Positions 1 through 11,417 of a stretch of DNA of 64,000 nucleotides are shown piece after piece. Source of the stretch: Eustoma russellianum. Its lineage: Eukaryota; Streptophyta; Magnoliopsida; Gentianales; Gentianaceae. Numbering within the stretch: the stretch's first letter is position 1; every line of letters starts with the position of its first letter. The DNA is taken from assembly GCA_036186865.1 (NCBI GenBank), contig AP025067.1, positions 23,334,980-23,398,979 of the forward strand, given 5' to 3'. The translations under genes and the position numbers were made by a program. The notes under the pieces were generated by a model that saw nothing but the letters and a program-made list of their open reading frames with translations, searched no databases and was not told where the DNA came from.

Positions 1-2
1 GT

Positions 3-577
3 GCATGCTATATTGTAAATCGCCTATCTATAAGAAAGAAAATAAACAAGACGCCTTACGAAATTTTGAATGATCGCATGCCTAAGATAGATTATTTTCG
101 TGTGTTTGGATGCAAATGTTTTGTCTTGAATACAAAAGATAACTTAGATAAATTTGAATCCAAATCGATTGAGTGCATTTTTATTGGGTATTCCATAAAT
201 TCAAAAGCATATAGATGTTATGATCCTCTCACTAGACAAATCATAGAATCTATTCATGTTAAATTCAATGAATTTGGAGAGGTTGATAAAGAAAAGGAAT
301 ATGATGATGACTTTGATTTGAAACCCGTTTGGATGAAGAAAATGAGTCTTTTGATATGCATGAGATGAATGAAACACTAGAAATGCATGATCATATAGAA
401 ATGCATGATAACTTAGAAAATAATCAACCAAGATGGCATAGAGATCACCCACATGATCTCATCATAGGCGACATCACTCACGGTGTGCGACCACGTAGAA
501 GAATCACTTCGGATGAAATAAATGAATTTCATGCTATGATTTCTGAAATTGAGCCTAAAATGTGCATGATGCTTTGA
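3..577 (+). pseudogene. copia integrase C-terminus and linker (broken)
   Basis: The frame is open from the first bases and reads as the end of a Ty1/copia integrase core (NRLSIRKKINKTPYE) and then the integrase C-terminal region with VFGCKCFVLN and FIGYS, usual for copia polyproteins. A frame change near 340 moves reading to an acidic, Met/His-rich linker (about 340-545) that precedes reverse transcriptase. A further frame change occurs near 560. The polyprotein is therefore not translatable as one product. It would normally insert cDNA into chromosomes. Confidence 0.75.
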
Positions 578-1758
578 GTGATTCATCTTGGATTGATGCT
601 ATGCATGACGAACTTAATCAATTCGTTAGAAATGATGTATGGGATTTAGTGCCACGACCACAAAATAAGACAATAATAGGCACAAAGTGGGTATTTAGGA
701 ACAAAATGAATGAAGAAGGAAAGGTCGTTAGAAATAAAGCAAGACTCGTAGCTCAAGGATATAATCAAGAAGAAGGAATAGACTACGATGAAACATTTGC
801 ACCCGTAGCACGTTTAGAAGCTATACGACTCTTACTTGCTATTGCTTGCATGAAAGATTTTAAATTGTATCAAATGGACGTCAAAAGTGCTTTTCTAAAT
901 GGATTTATACAAGAAGAAGTATACGTGAAGCAACCACCCGGTTTTGAAGATTTGAAACACCCAGATCACGTGTACAAATTAAAGAAGGCACTATATGGTC
1001 TAAAACAAGCGCCTAGAGCATGGTATGATCGTTTTGCTACTTTTCTTTTAGAAAATAATTTTAAACGTGGTACTATAGATAGTACACTATTTTTGAAACA
1101 AGAAAAATCAGATTTACTTATTATTCAAATTTACGTAGATGACATTATTTTTGGTTCTACCTCACATAGACTCGTTAAGGATTTTGAAAATTGTATGAAA
1201 GCTGAATTTGAAATGTCTATGGTTGGTGAACTTAATTATTTTCTTGGCTTGCAGATTAAGCAAACGAGTAAAGGAATTCATATAAGCCAAGCTAAGTACG
1301 TAAACGACATGATCAAGAAATTCAATTTTGAAAATTTGAAACCATCCCCCACGCCTATGAGTGTTACTACTAAATTAGACAAAGATGAACATGGTAAAGA
1401 CGTTGATAATGGATTATATCGATCTATGATAGGTTCTTTACTATATTTAACTGCTAGTAGGCCTGACATCATGTTTAGCGTATGCATGTGTGCTCGTTTT
1501 CAAAGTCAACCTAAGGTGTCACACTTAAATGCGGTGAAAAGAATATTCCGCTATATTAAGCACACGCCCACCTTAGGTATTTGGTACGATAAGGATTCTA
1601 CATTCGACTTACATGCTTACACTGATGCAGATTATGGTGGCTGCAAAATAGATAGAAAAAGCACGAGCGGAACCTGCCAATTTATAGGAAATTCCTTTAT
1701 TTCGTGGTTTTCCAAAAAGCAAGCAAGTGTTGCTTTGTCCACTACTGAGGCTGAGTAA
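562..1758 (+). pseudogene. copia reverse transcriptase and start of RNase H
   Basis: This is a 398-codon open frame covering nearly the whole Ty1/copia RVT_2 domain. Visible landmarks in order are GTKWVFRNKMNE, ARLVAQGYNQ, FAPVARLEAIR, QMDVKSAFLNG, LYGLKQAPRAWY, the catalytic IYVDDIIFGS near 1129-1158, NYFLGLQI, SRPDIMFSV and, at the C-terminal end, YTDADYGG and RKSTSGTCQF of the RNase H. The domain looks intact, but the frame ends at TTEAE, where the RNase H continues in another frame. It would copy element RNA into DNA in cytoplasmic particles. The first Met used here is internal to a polyprotein, not a true start. Confidence 0.85.
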
Positions 1759-2083
1759 TATGGCTCTTAGCCTTTGCTGCACACAGTTGTTGTGGATAAA
1801 ACAACAACTTTCGGACTTTGGAATTACCGTAGATAAAATTCCTATATATTGTGATAGTATGAGTGCAATAAATTTGTCTAAGAACCCCGTATTACACTCT
1901 AAGGCTAAGCATATAGAAGTTCGCTATCATTTTCTTCGTGATCACGTTAACAATGGTAATATTGTCATAGATCACGTACGCACAGAATCGCAAGTAGCAG
2001 ATATATTTACAAAGGCCTTAAATCAAGCCACATTTGAATCTCTCCGTTTTAAATTAGGCATGCTTCCTGTTGATATGATTTAA
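1727..2083 (+). pseudogene. copia RNase H, C-terminal part (frameshifted)
   Basis: This frame continues the RNase H after a frameshift near 1755. Visible motifs are IYCDSMSAINLSKNPVLHSK, a HIEVRYHFLRD block and VADIFTKAL, the usual end of copia pol. Reading ends at 2083, shortly before the purine-rich tracts that precede the 3' LTR. Confidence 0.8.
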
Positions 2084-2343
2084 TGCGATATCATTGATGT
2101 ACTTTCCTTTTTGACAGGAATCTTTTGATTAACTTTCCAAAATAAAGGGGGAGAGAGAAGCATGATTTAAGGGGGAGAGAGAGATTTAAGGGGAGAGAGA
2201 TCACTGATTGATTCTAATTGCATAAATCAAGGGGGAGCCGGATTTGAAATTCGAAATTCAAATTTCAAATCTGTGCATAATTCAAGGGGGAGATAACACT
2301 TAAATCATGTACACTAGTTATTTTGAAAATCATNNNNNNNNNN

Positions 2344-5300
2344 TTCAAAATAAAGAAATTGAATATAAATATATATATATATAAACGTTGGATATATAGA
2401 TATATACACAAGTGTACATGTATGCATGATAACTTGCCTTATTTAGCTTATATATTATGTTGCTGAACTAACGAGCCATGAAGCTTTAAAGCTTACATCA
2501 TATGGCGAACATTTGTTGAGTTTATACTATTTTCAGGTGCCATAATTAATGAACTAAAGTAGTTCATTAAGTGAAGTACTTAGTTTGATAAACTAAGGAA
2601 GATGCATTTGAAAAAGACATGAAGGCAACATGGCTATGGAAGGAAAGTTCTCTCCTCCTCCCCACATCAACTTCACACGCCATATATACATAATATATAT
2701 GTATTTTCAGATTTTTTTTAAAGGCACATACACATTTATTCCAACGTACTATCGACACGTTATATATCTTACGAACGTACGTTTACGTCACACCACTATA
2801 CTTAACTCATATTTATGAGTACATTCAGGTCTTATATCATATGATATAAGATATGGTGATGACAAATTAAATACGACACGATAAAAGGTTCTAAACCGAA
2901 ATTTGTCGTATCGGGCGATACCGAAACTTCGCCAACGTGTCACGTACTTGCCATAAATAAATGGCCAGCCCATATACATCAAACTTTATTAAAAATTTCG
3001 TGCCATACACTGTACATTGAGACAAAAATACTTTCCATGTTGGCACACACAAATCATTCCACATTTAGGCCAAAATGTGAAGATTCCAATTTTATTTTTG
3101 TCACATGTTTATGGTACCACTTTAAATCAGCCAAGTGCTGAAAATTAAAGTATATATTATATATATTATGTATAACATAATATATATAGCATGTGCAAAA
3201 GTTGGAATTTAAATTAGAGAAAAATCGGGTAATCGATAAATATCGAAAATTCGGTTTTCTACGCACTTGACATGGAACGTTTTTCTTGAACATGATGTGG
3301 CACGTATCTAGACACTTTGTACATATAATATACATCTTAAAGTGTTCTAGAAAATTAAATTAAGGGCTGATTGGAATATTATATGTGTGTAATATTAAAT
3401 GTGCACTATTTTTCAAAGTTAGCAAAAATAAATTTCAGCACATGCATATACACACTTAAACGCCACCTACAGCTGATGTGGAGCACATGTGGAGCCTTGA
3501 TGGCATGTTGATTGGTCAAGAATCAATCATACAATGTTGATGAATCAAAGAGAGAAGCTACAAAAGGTAAGTTTTCAACATATACCTCTCTTATGTCACA
3601 TGCTGAAAATTTCAGCATGTCACACTAGCCATGGACGATTTCTTCATCATTAAGGAATATAAATTGTCAATTTTTTATTAAGGAATAAATCAAAAGGAGT
3701 TATGGAAATGATTTGAATTGTATGTAAGGTTATTAAGTGTGATATTCTTCATATCACACATGCTGAAATTTTTCAGCATGTGTGAGGAGGGTTGTGGCCG
3801 AATGGTGTCTCCTTTTGGTGTCCAAGTTCATTCTCAATCTTGTAGCAAGACTTGCCTTAAATAATGGATGTATTTTTATGGAAGAAATTCAAAGAAAAAT
3901 GGAAGAAATATTGATTTATCACACATGGTAAATGCTGAAAATTTCAGCATTAACAATTTGATATGGCCGATTTTTTGAGATGGAAAGAAAGGAATTTTAT
4001 GTCTCACAATTTATGTGAATATCTCTCAAGTTATGGAATGTATTATGTGATGATTATTTGGCAAATATTCAGTATTTTTTTCAGAATATCTATGTCATCA
4101 AATGATGACAACATTGAGCCAATCAAAAGATGCCAAGTAAGCAATGACTAAATGATGGTCCAATGGAGTGATGCCAAGTAAGCAAGATGTTGTCACCATG
4201 ATGTCTCACACCCTCTCAAGCACTTAAAAGGAAATTTTCAAGAGGGGGAGAAGATAGGGTGGACGGCTGGACTTGATTAAGAAGAGAAGAGAAGAACAAA
4301 CAAAAGAAACACCAAGAATCATATTCAAAAGTGATCAAAGTGCAAAAGCTTTCTTCTCCTACACTTTCTTTCTTTCTTCTCTTGTAAAAAGCCTATTGTA
4401 TTTTACTTCTTTCATCCTTGAATAGGCTTCATAGAAACCACCATTCATTCATCATTGTACAAGATTGATCAAGGTGTGATCAATCTTCATTCTAGCAAGG
4501 TGGTGGTGTTCGTGTGAATTGTACTCACAATACAAGGTTTGTAAAGGGTTGGAGTTAAGGTGTAACTCTATCAACCCTGCGGTAAGGTGTACTGCGTGTG
4601 TGAAATTAGTGTGAACCAAGGAAGGTGTTCCTTGAAGACTGGAGTAGGTTGTTTATAACCGAACCAGTATAAAATTCTTGGTGCAATTTACTTTCTGCAT
4701 TTACGTTTCAGTTTCTGCGCTGTTTACTCATATTGTTCACGTTCGCAAAAATAGTAAACGTTTTCTAAAAATTATAAAAATTTCCAGAAACATACATAAA
4801 CGTTCTAGGGTTAATTTGGCACAAGTTTCAACCCTTTTGGACAAGTATAGGTCAGTTAAACATCAAAAGTTCTGAAACTAGTGCAGTCTGATTTTCAGAC
4901 TTGCAAAGGTTGAGACTTTGGGTGTATTTGACCTACTTCCCAAAAGAATTTTCAAAAACTGTTTCAACCCATTTAAATACAGTGTGTGAAGAGTTATTGG
5001 TCAAATTTTCAGATCATTTGGACATTCACACAAATAGGAATTAATTTTTCAAAACCATCTACCGGTTCTGGCAGATTTGCACAATCTGAGTGCCAACGGT
5101 TTTTGAAGGGGTTAAAGGTTGAATTTTGATTTGAAATTTTTAGGGGACCCTCACAACATCTGAGGCTAAGTTCTCTCAAAATTTCATAATTTTTGGAGAC
5201 CTCTAACCTAGTTTTTAAAACGTTTTAAAACTGGTCCTGAAAACAGAATCTGTTTTCAGAACTTGAATTGGTTAGGTTTAAAGAAATTTTAAAAACCATA

Positions 5301-5355
5301 TTTTCCGCACCACCTATTCAACCCCCCCTTCTAGTGGTGCCTTGCAGATCCTACA
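2344..5355 (+). repeat. LTR region of the Sirevirus-like element (left edge unresolved)
   Basis: No host gene is visible. The part at 4560-4700 carries gaaggtgttccttgaagact, tggagtaggttg and accgaaccagtataaa, which recur in reverse complement at about 43290-43345 in the LTR of the other Sirevirus-like element. The end at 5310-5355 has the pyrimidine-rich ctattcaacccccc tail. Imperfect inverted motifs of the type catgctgaaa/tttcagcatg recur at about 3600, 3770 and 3935. The sequence before about 2600 may be internal element DNA, because the N gap hides the LTR start. Confidence 0.6.
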
Positions 5356-5999
5356 ATATGGTCCCCTCTTATACTCATCTTAGAGTCTTCGGTTGCTTGG
5401 CTTATGCTGTCAACCTATCCCCTCACAAACTAAAGTTTGATTCTAGAACCCGAAGGTGTGTGTTTCTGGGCATACCTCATTTTTCAAAAGGATACATTGT
5501 GCAGGATTTGACATCCAATGACGTATTTGTCTCAAGGGACGTAGTTTTTCATGAGCCAGACTTTCCCTTCCATGCATATGATCATCTTCAGACGGATCCT
5601 TCGCTGTCATCTGAGTCTCAGTTTGGTCCTCATCCCAACATAATTGATGGGGACATAGTTTCTTCTTCATCTCATTCTCCTGTTCTTGCATCATCTCAAC
5701 ATCCTTCAATACCTCATAATTTTCTTGAACCCTCTTCCACCTCTTGCATTACTCCAACACCTTCTACATCTAACAGTACCTTCAACAACAATCTTCCCTC
5801 TCCTTCCTCATCATCTGCACCCTTGAGACCTCTAAGAGAAAGACATCCTCCTCAATACCTCCAGGACTATTACTGTCATCAAGTATCATCTCAGTATGCT
5901 CCATATGACCTAAACCTTCCAGGGTACTCTTCCCCTCATTCTCTGCTTAATTACTTCACCTTTGATCCTTGTCACCTGCTTACAAAACCTATGCACTGA
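5356..5999 (+). pseudogene. copia integrase C-terminus and Ser/Pro-rich linker
   Basis: The reading frame holds THLRVFGCLAYAV, FLGIPHFSKGY and SRDVVFHE, the integrase C-terminal region usual in Ty1/copia. A Ser/Thr/Pro-rich linker follows, with LRERHPPQYLQDY, which precedes the reverse transcriptase in many copia elements. The frame is truncated on its left by the Sirevirus-like LTR and stops at 5999. Confidence 0.7.
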
Positions 6000-6067
6000 A
6001 TATTAGTTTACATAAAGAACCTGCTAGTTATCATAAGGCTTCTCAGTTTGCAGAATAGCAACAAGCT

Positions 6068-6676
6068 ATGAATAGGGATCTGGATGCTTTAACCGCCACC
6101 AATACATGGTCCTTGGTGCAGCTACCAGAAGGAAAGGTTCCCATTGGTTGTAAATGGGTATACAAGGTCAAGTACAAATCTGATGGTTCCTTGGATAAAT
6201 ACAAACCTAGGCTCGTTGTCAAGGGGTACACGCAGCAGCTTAGCATAGACTACATAGATATCTTTTCTCCAGTAGCAAAAATGACCACAGTGCGTTTAGT
6301 CTTAGCTTTAGCCTCTGCAAAGGGATGGTTTATTCAGCAGTTAGATGTAGACAACGCCTTCCTCCATGGTGACTTAACTGAGGACATTTATATGGATTTA
6401 CCTTTGGGTGTGTCTTCTCCTGCGCCAAACACTGTGTGTAAACTCAACAAATCTTTGTATGGCCTAAAGCAGGCAAGCAGGATGTGGAATGAGAAGCTCA
6501 CTCAAGCGTTGCTTAGTCAGGGGTTTGTTCGGTCCCAGCATGATCATACCCTTTTCATTAAGACTGACTCACATTCCATCCTGATCTTGTTGATATATGT
6601 AGATGATGTTGTAGTCACAGGTAATGATCTTGCTGCCATCAAAGCAATTAAAACTTTTCTGCATTCTACATTCTAA
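6068..6676 (+). pseudogene. copia reverse transcriptase, N-terminal two thirds
   Basis: Landmarks are IGCKWVYKVKY, RLVVKGYTQQ, FSPVAKMTTVR, QLDVDNAFLHG, SLYGLKQASRMW and the catalytic LIYVDDVVVTGND. The frame breaks at 6676, just after the catalytic motif, by a small shift. The domain is otherwise well kept, so the element is not very old. Confidence 0.8.
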
Positions 6677-6724
6677 GATCAAAGATATTGGTGACCTCAA
6701 ATATTGTCTTGGTATTGAAGTGGC

Positions 6725-7540
6725 TTGGTCACGGGGGGGCTTATGTTATGCCAAAGAAAATATGCCTTAAAGCTTCTTGATAATATTGGCTTTTCGGATG
6801 CTAAACCTGCTGCCAGTCCCGTGGAGAAGAACTTGAGGTTAATGCATAATGATTCACATTTGATCAATGATGTGTCTGGGTATAGAAGTATAGTGGAAAA
6901 ATTATTGTACCTTACAATCATCAGACCAAACATAGCATACACAGTTGAACAGTTCAGCCAATTTCTTGATTGCCCCACTGAATTACATGTGAAAGCATCA
7001 CACAGGCTTCTTAGATACATCAAGGGCACGCCAGGACAAGGTTTATTCTTCCCAAAAGGAGGAGATGTAAGGCTCAAGGCGTTTACAGATTCAGATTGGA
7101 CTGGTTGTAATTAGAGCATGAAGTCTACTACTGGGCTCTGTGTGTTCTTGGGAGAGGCCTTAGTGTCATGGAGAGCTAAAAAGCAATCAAATATTTCTAG
7201 ATCCTCTTCAGAGACTGAATATTGGGCCATGGCAGCAGCCTGTGAGATTCAATTATTGGTCTATTTGTTGAGAGACTTGAAAGAAACACAACTGGAGCCA
7301 GTTGCTATGTTCTGTGACAGCAAAAGTGCGATGTACATAGTTGAGAACCCAGTTTTCCATGAAAGAACAAAGCACATTGAGGTTGATTGTCACTTTGTGA
7401 GGCAAAAATATCAGGAAGGGGTTATAAAGCCTATTCCCATCAGGACTGAATATCAGTTAGCTGACATGTTCACTAAATCTCTTGATGCACCTAGATTTTC
7501 CAAGCTGACTGCTTATCTTGGGGTCTGTAACGTGTATCAG
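6725..7540 (+). pseudogene. copia RT thumb and RNase H with an internal stop
   Basis: Reading continues through a region with LLYLTIIRPNIAYTV and LLRYIKGTPGQG, then KAFTDSDWTGC. A stop codon at about 7112-7114 interrupts the RNase H exactly where DSRKSTTG is expected. The same frame continues with KSTTGLCVFLG, SWRAKKQ, FCDSKSAMYI, HIEVDCHFVR and QLADMFTKSL. The end of pol lies near 7540, just before the polypurine tract. Confidence 0.75.
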
Positions 7541-7560
7541 CAGTCAGCATTGAGGGGGGG

Positions 7561-8150
7561 TGTTAAAGGATTGACTGAATCACCACAGAAAGGAATAGCT
7601 GCAATGGTGTCGAAGAAGGATGCTGGGGGAAGTGGACTGACGCTAAATAACAATGATGCCAAGAAGAGGAAAAAGCATCAGCCAATCACGAGGAATGATA
7701 TGGATTGCCATGCTGGCTAATTAGAAGGTGCTGATTGGTCAATATGTGTTTCTTGATTCAAGAACATGAGGAGAGCAGTTGATGGTGTTAAGCTGCAGAA
7801 GTTGAAGCCAGGAAGAAGAAGACGCCAGGCGGGAATTTTAACTGAAAGGAAAAAAGACGAAACTGTCCCGAAGTAAATAAAGGCCGCTCCATTAGGAGTA
7901 TATTTCTGTAAATTTACATGTTCCTTTTTGTATTTTGAGATAAAAGGCAACGGCAGTTGCAGAAAGCGGTTGACGTTTTCAGCCTTGTAATTTTGAGATT
8001 CTCTCATCTCATGTTCTTCCTTTTTTCTTTCTATCTCTTTTGTTGCGATCGAATTGCTTAAATTCTCAATTAAAAGTAGCGATTATCCTCTTTCTCAATT
8101 CCTATCTTCTGTGGTTGTTTTGTTTTTCTTGTTGAGATGCTTTTTTATCA
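7561..8150 (+). repeat. 3' LTR of the second copia element
   Basis: TGTTAAAGG follows immediately after the tract ttgaggggggg (7550-7560). The segment contains an aaataaagg signal near 7874 and pyrimidine-rich sequence towards its end. The right edge (TTATCA at 8150) is a guess, as the window holds no second copy of this LTR for comparison. Confidence 0.55.
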
Positions 8151-8850
8151 ACTTCAAAAAGAGAATTCATAATTAAAAACAATGTACGGTTTTGTTAGTC
8201 CACATACAATTTTTTAGAAATAAATCTCTTCATATTGGAAAATATCTTCAAAGTAAATTCATAACTCAAAAACAATATACGATTTCTGAAACATCGCTAC
8301 ATGATTTACATGAGTTATAAAAATCTTCAAATATTCAAAATATGTATCATGTTACAATTTCTTCAAATGAATTTTTCATCTCTTCAAATCTTGCAGTTAA
8401 CATTTATTTCTCAAAAACAACGTACAATATTCCAGAAAACCACACACGATTTCGTTAGACCATGTACAATTTTCATAAATGAAGTTCTTCATATCTTCTG
8501 ATCTTCAAATAAACATTCAATCAATCATATTCAGTATATTCTAATGACAACAAAAGCTATCGCTAAGATATAAGGAATATGAGAGACAGACAAACAATAC
8601 ATTCATTTCAAGAGATATAGAGTTTGTTTCAAATGAACGTTCGTGATTCAAAAACAACGTTTGACATTCAAGAAAACCATACACAATTTTGTAAGACAAT
8701 GTACAATTTTTTTAGAAATAAAGTTATTTATATATTTGAAACTTCAAAGTAACATTTATAGGTGAAGAATAATGTACCATTTCTAAAACATCGAGCATGA
8801 TTTATGAAAATTGTAAATAAAATCTGACCAACTAGTCTAGAAAAATAATT
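8151..8850. repeat. degenerate tandem repeat, interrupted by a LINE tail
   Basis: AT-rich DNA in which a motif of the type aaaacaatgtacgattt, followed by accatgtacaatttt and agaaataaa, recurs four to five times with a period of roughly 110-130 bp (about 8170, 8265, 8415, 8650 and 8765). Between the third and fourth units, at about 8530-8640, lies a decayed antisense tail of the RTE-type LINE seen elsewhere. No coding signal is visible. Confidence 0.45.
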
Positions 8851-9596
8851 GGTGGGACACTCTTTCCCAACTGAATTGTCAATTGTAGCTAGCATGAATG
8901 GCGGCCCGTGATGAGCTACAAGACCAAAGCTAAACTATAGCTGCATTATTGAATTTACCGAAGACATTCCGACAATTAGGCAAATCCTTAGAGGGAAACA
9001 ATAAAAAGTACGATCCGATGTATTGGCCTCCGTATTTACGCAAAGTTTACAAAAATTTGGATTGCTTCGCGATCTGATGGATTAATTATTATAAGTTCAC
9101 TCTTTATTGTATATGCTATTTAACTATTATGTACGACTTCATTGTATATCGTATATGTTAATTGAATTGTGTGTGCTTCTAATAGTGTTCATTTAATATT
9201 TTGCATGCTAAAGGTTCAAGAATAGTTATAATATTCGTTTGAAGAAACACAAGACATATCCATCATTGACGTCAAACAAAAGGGAAAAGAATATATGCCT
9301 ACAAAGAATATATATGTATATTAGGTCAGGAAAGAAAATTAATGGCGGAAACAACGCAAAAAGAACATACTTGTAACTTTCCAGTTCTCAAAATCAGGAC
9401 CTACTTTATCCAAAAAGTAAAAGAAAAAGAGAGAGGGAGACTATCTTGTTTAAACATTATGCCTAGTGGTGTGATGGAAAAAAAAATCATGTACCTTTAG
9501 AGCAAATATCAATCTGAGTATCAACTGTATTATGTCTTGGACAAAAAAAAACCATGTACCTTGTAGCTACTTGTGCCGTAAAATCGTGGCCTAGCA
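8851..9596. other. intergenic AT-rich stretch with SINE-like scraps
   Basis: No gene is visible. A fragment at about 9050-9085 (gattgcttcgcgatctgatg) matches the end of the SINE-like family at 33045. A second fragment near 9497-9540 resembles the head of the tRNA-derived repeat at 34500-34565. The rest is unassigned. Confidence 0.4.
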
Positions 9597-9605
9597 AATA
9601 TTATG

Positions 9606-9717
9606 AGAATGAGATCCCTTCAGCGCAAAAGCTCTCACAGCATTTCTCATCATGCGACACGTGGCAGCAGCTGCCACGTGTTGCGCGGTGAGGAGTGCGG
9701 TGAGAAGATCCTCACCC
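9606..9717. mobile_element. foldback MITE copy A (Mutator-type, short form)
   Basis: This is a 112-bp GC-rich palindromic element flanked by a perfect 9-bp duplication AATATTATG (9597-9605 and 9718-9726). Its centre is a near-perfect palindrome made of two CACGTGGCAGC arms. It lacks the longer middle found in copies C, D and E. The 9-bp duplication and a foldback structure are typical of Mutator-like MITEs; the assignment is inference because no transposase is present. Confidence 0.75.
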
Positions 9718-10143
9718 AATATTATGTATATAATATATTTTGATATTAATATATGTTAATTTGACGAAACTAATTTACTATGCGTGTCTTATATTGTACA
9801 TGTTAATTAATATATTTCACACTCTTCCAGTTAATGTGTCACATGACACTTAACAGTCCGATATGTTTGAATAAACTTAGTCGATATAAGGGATTTGTAT
9901 ATACTATTTTCGTTTCGCTAGTATTGTCATAGTTTTTATTTTACTTTGTTTGTAAAAATATCATTAATCAAAGTTTTTATATTAACTTATCAAGTAGCAT
10001 TTATATGATTTTTTTAGATTAAATTAGTTAATTAACTAAAAATTGAATATAAATAGTGACTAAAATAATTTTGTTTTTTTAAGTTAGGTTTAAATCAAAA
10101 ATATATTTAAGACTCATGAGTATTTAATGAGACGGTCTTCGAC

Positions 10144-10297
10144 GGGATAGGATCCTCTCACCGCGTGCGTGACCGCGCGACACGTGGCAAAAAGGGAGGT
10201 GGTGAGGCTGGGTGAAGGTAACTCTAATCCAACATCACAACCCCCTACCGCTGCCACGTGTCGCGTCCTGGGCCGCGCGGTGAGGAGATCTCATCCC
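10144..10297. mobile_element. foldback MITE copy B
   Basis: A 154-bp element starts gggataggatcc and ends with the inverted gagatctcatccc. It is flanked by 9-bp repeats GTCTTCGAC (10135-10143) and ATCTTCGAC (10298-10306), matching at 8 of 9. Both arms carry CACGTG (gacacgtggc and gccacgtgtc). The open frame of 60 codons across it is not a gene. Confidence 0.75.
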
Positions 10298-10344
10298 ATC
10301 TTCGACCTATTTAAGCACATGGCAAAAGGCATGCGGACGTGTCC

Positions 10345-10525
10345 GGGATAGGATCTCCTCACCCTCAATCCACTCGTCCCACTCATGACTACGTGACACG
10401 TGGTAGCAGGATGGATGGTAAGGCTAGATGCGAGTGACCCTCATCTAGCCTCACCACCTCCTTGCTGCCACGTGTCATACGGTGACGCGTGGGGTGAGGA
10501 AAAATAAGTGAGAAGATCCTATCCC
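10345..10525. mobile_element. foldback MITE copy C
   Basis: A 181-bp element runs from gggataggatctcctcacc to its inverted counterpart ending gatcctatccc, with a perfect 9-bp duplication GACGTGTCC at 10336-10344 and 10526-10534. It is the best-preserved copy. The centre reads gctagatgcgagtgaccctc then atctagc, the loop side of the hairpin. Each arm contains CACGTG. It lies only 47 bp from copy B. Confidence 0.8.
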
Positions 10526-10684
10526 GACGTGTCCTCCTAAGCCGTTTGTCTATCAAGTCGAAACAAGTAAAAAGGATTTGCTTTGTAAACTATGACATAC
10601 GAATTAATACACTTCCCAGAACAATAACTTGTATGCAAGTTAGAAAATGTGTTTTTATACGACAATGCTGTGTTTAAGAACTTC

Positions 10685-10696
10685 TAACATATACAT

Positions 10697-10764
<68 letters not shown>

Positions 10765-10765
10765 C
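10685..10765. repeat. (AC)n(AT)n microsatellite
   Basis: A compound dinucleotide run: acac repeats followed by a long tata run. No other signal. Confidence 0.9.
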
Positions 10766-10886
10766 AGATTTACAGTATATGGTGTAACAATTCTATTTAC
10801 TCCCTTGTCTCCATTTATTTTGTTTACGTTTCTATTTTCGTCTATCTTGATTTTTGTTCATAAATGAGTAAGAAATATTAAATTTT

Positions 10887-11417
10887 TTTTCAATTTGAAC
10901 GTTCATATCTCAATCCAAGAGGTGTTTGTGTGCGTAAAAGGGTTTCTTTAACTGATTATTTGTGAACCCAAAACCTATAAATACAAGGCTTTGCTACCCT
11001 AAACATATACTTAAGATCTACTGCAAACTTTGTGAAAATTCTGCAGTAACTCTTGCTTTTGCTATCTTTCTCTTCTACAAAACAAGTTCAATACTTTCTC
11101 TCTAAGAGCAATAGAAAGAAAGTAAGCCGTTATATTATAGGAAGCATTTGCTAAGAAGTATACCTTGCTCTACGGTATAGGCAAAATTACTTTAAGGACA
11201 ATGACATTTTGTCACGTCTCGGCTATTTTGATTTGTTGTTCTTATTGTTCTTTCTATTGATTCTATATCAAATTCTCAATGAAATACATCATTTCCTAGA
11301 ACCTTTTACTAAAGATTCGTTTTGTGTTCCCTAACATAACAATGGTGTTCTTGTACGAATTTGTGAAACTGTTATATTCCATGTTTGGTATCCATATATC
11401 TGCAATTTTTCCAACCA
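10887..11417 (+). repeat. left terminal direct repeat (truncated LTR)
   Basis: Shares caatttgaacgttcatatct, cctataaatacaag, tcacgtctcggctattttg and tatccatatatctgcaattt with the right copy in the same order and orientation. Differences are scattered point changes. Just to its left (10798-10880) is a decayed tactcccttgtctcc segment of the type found at ends of plant Stowaway-like elements. Confidence 0.7.

Larger units (their letters stand above)
1..5355 (+). mobile_element. Sirevirus-like Ty1/copia retrotransposon, 3' half with 3' LTR
   Basis: The element enters the window inside its integrase region and continues through reverse transcriptase and RNase H, followed by several purine-rich gggggag tracts (about 2144-2300) and a long LTR region. 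A gap of ten N (2334-2343) lies near where the LTR should begin, so its left edge cannot be fixed. The right edge is put at 5355: the segment ending there contains a tail motif (ctattcaacccccc, then ctagtggtg) homologous to the LTR of the copia element at 42588, and ends in CCTACA. Sequence after 5355 resumes in the integrase of a different copia element, so this copy seems to be inserted in that one. The repeated purine tracts and the very long LTR fit the Sirevirus lineage; lineage assignment is inference. Confidence 0.8.
5356..8150 (+). mobile_element. second Ty1/copia element, 3' part with 3' LTR
   Basis: A copia polyprotein begins abruptly inside the integrase at about 5356, right after the Sirevirus-like LTR end, and runs through reverse transcriptase and RNase H to a polypurine tract (7552-7560). 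The LTR then starts with TGTTAAAGG at 7561. The N-terminal half (gag, protease, integrase core) should lie beyond the left window edge, on the other side of the Sirevirus-like insertion. The right LTR edge is uncertain; TTATCA at 8150 is the best candidate. Several stops and frameshifts make the element defective. Confidence 0.75.

Noticed and set aside
10169..10351. Short open frame with GC-rich codons
   Set aside because: It is produced by foldback MITE copies B and C.
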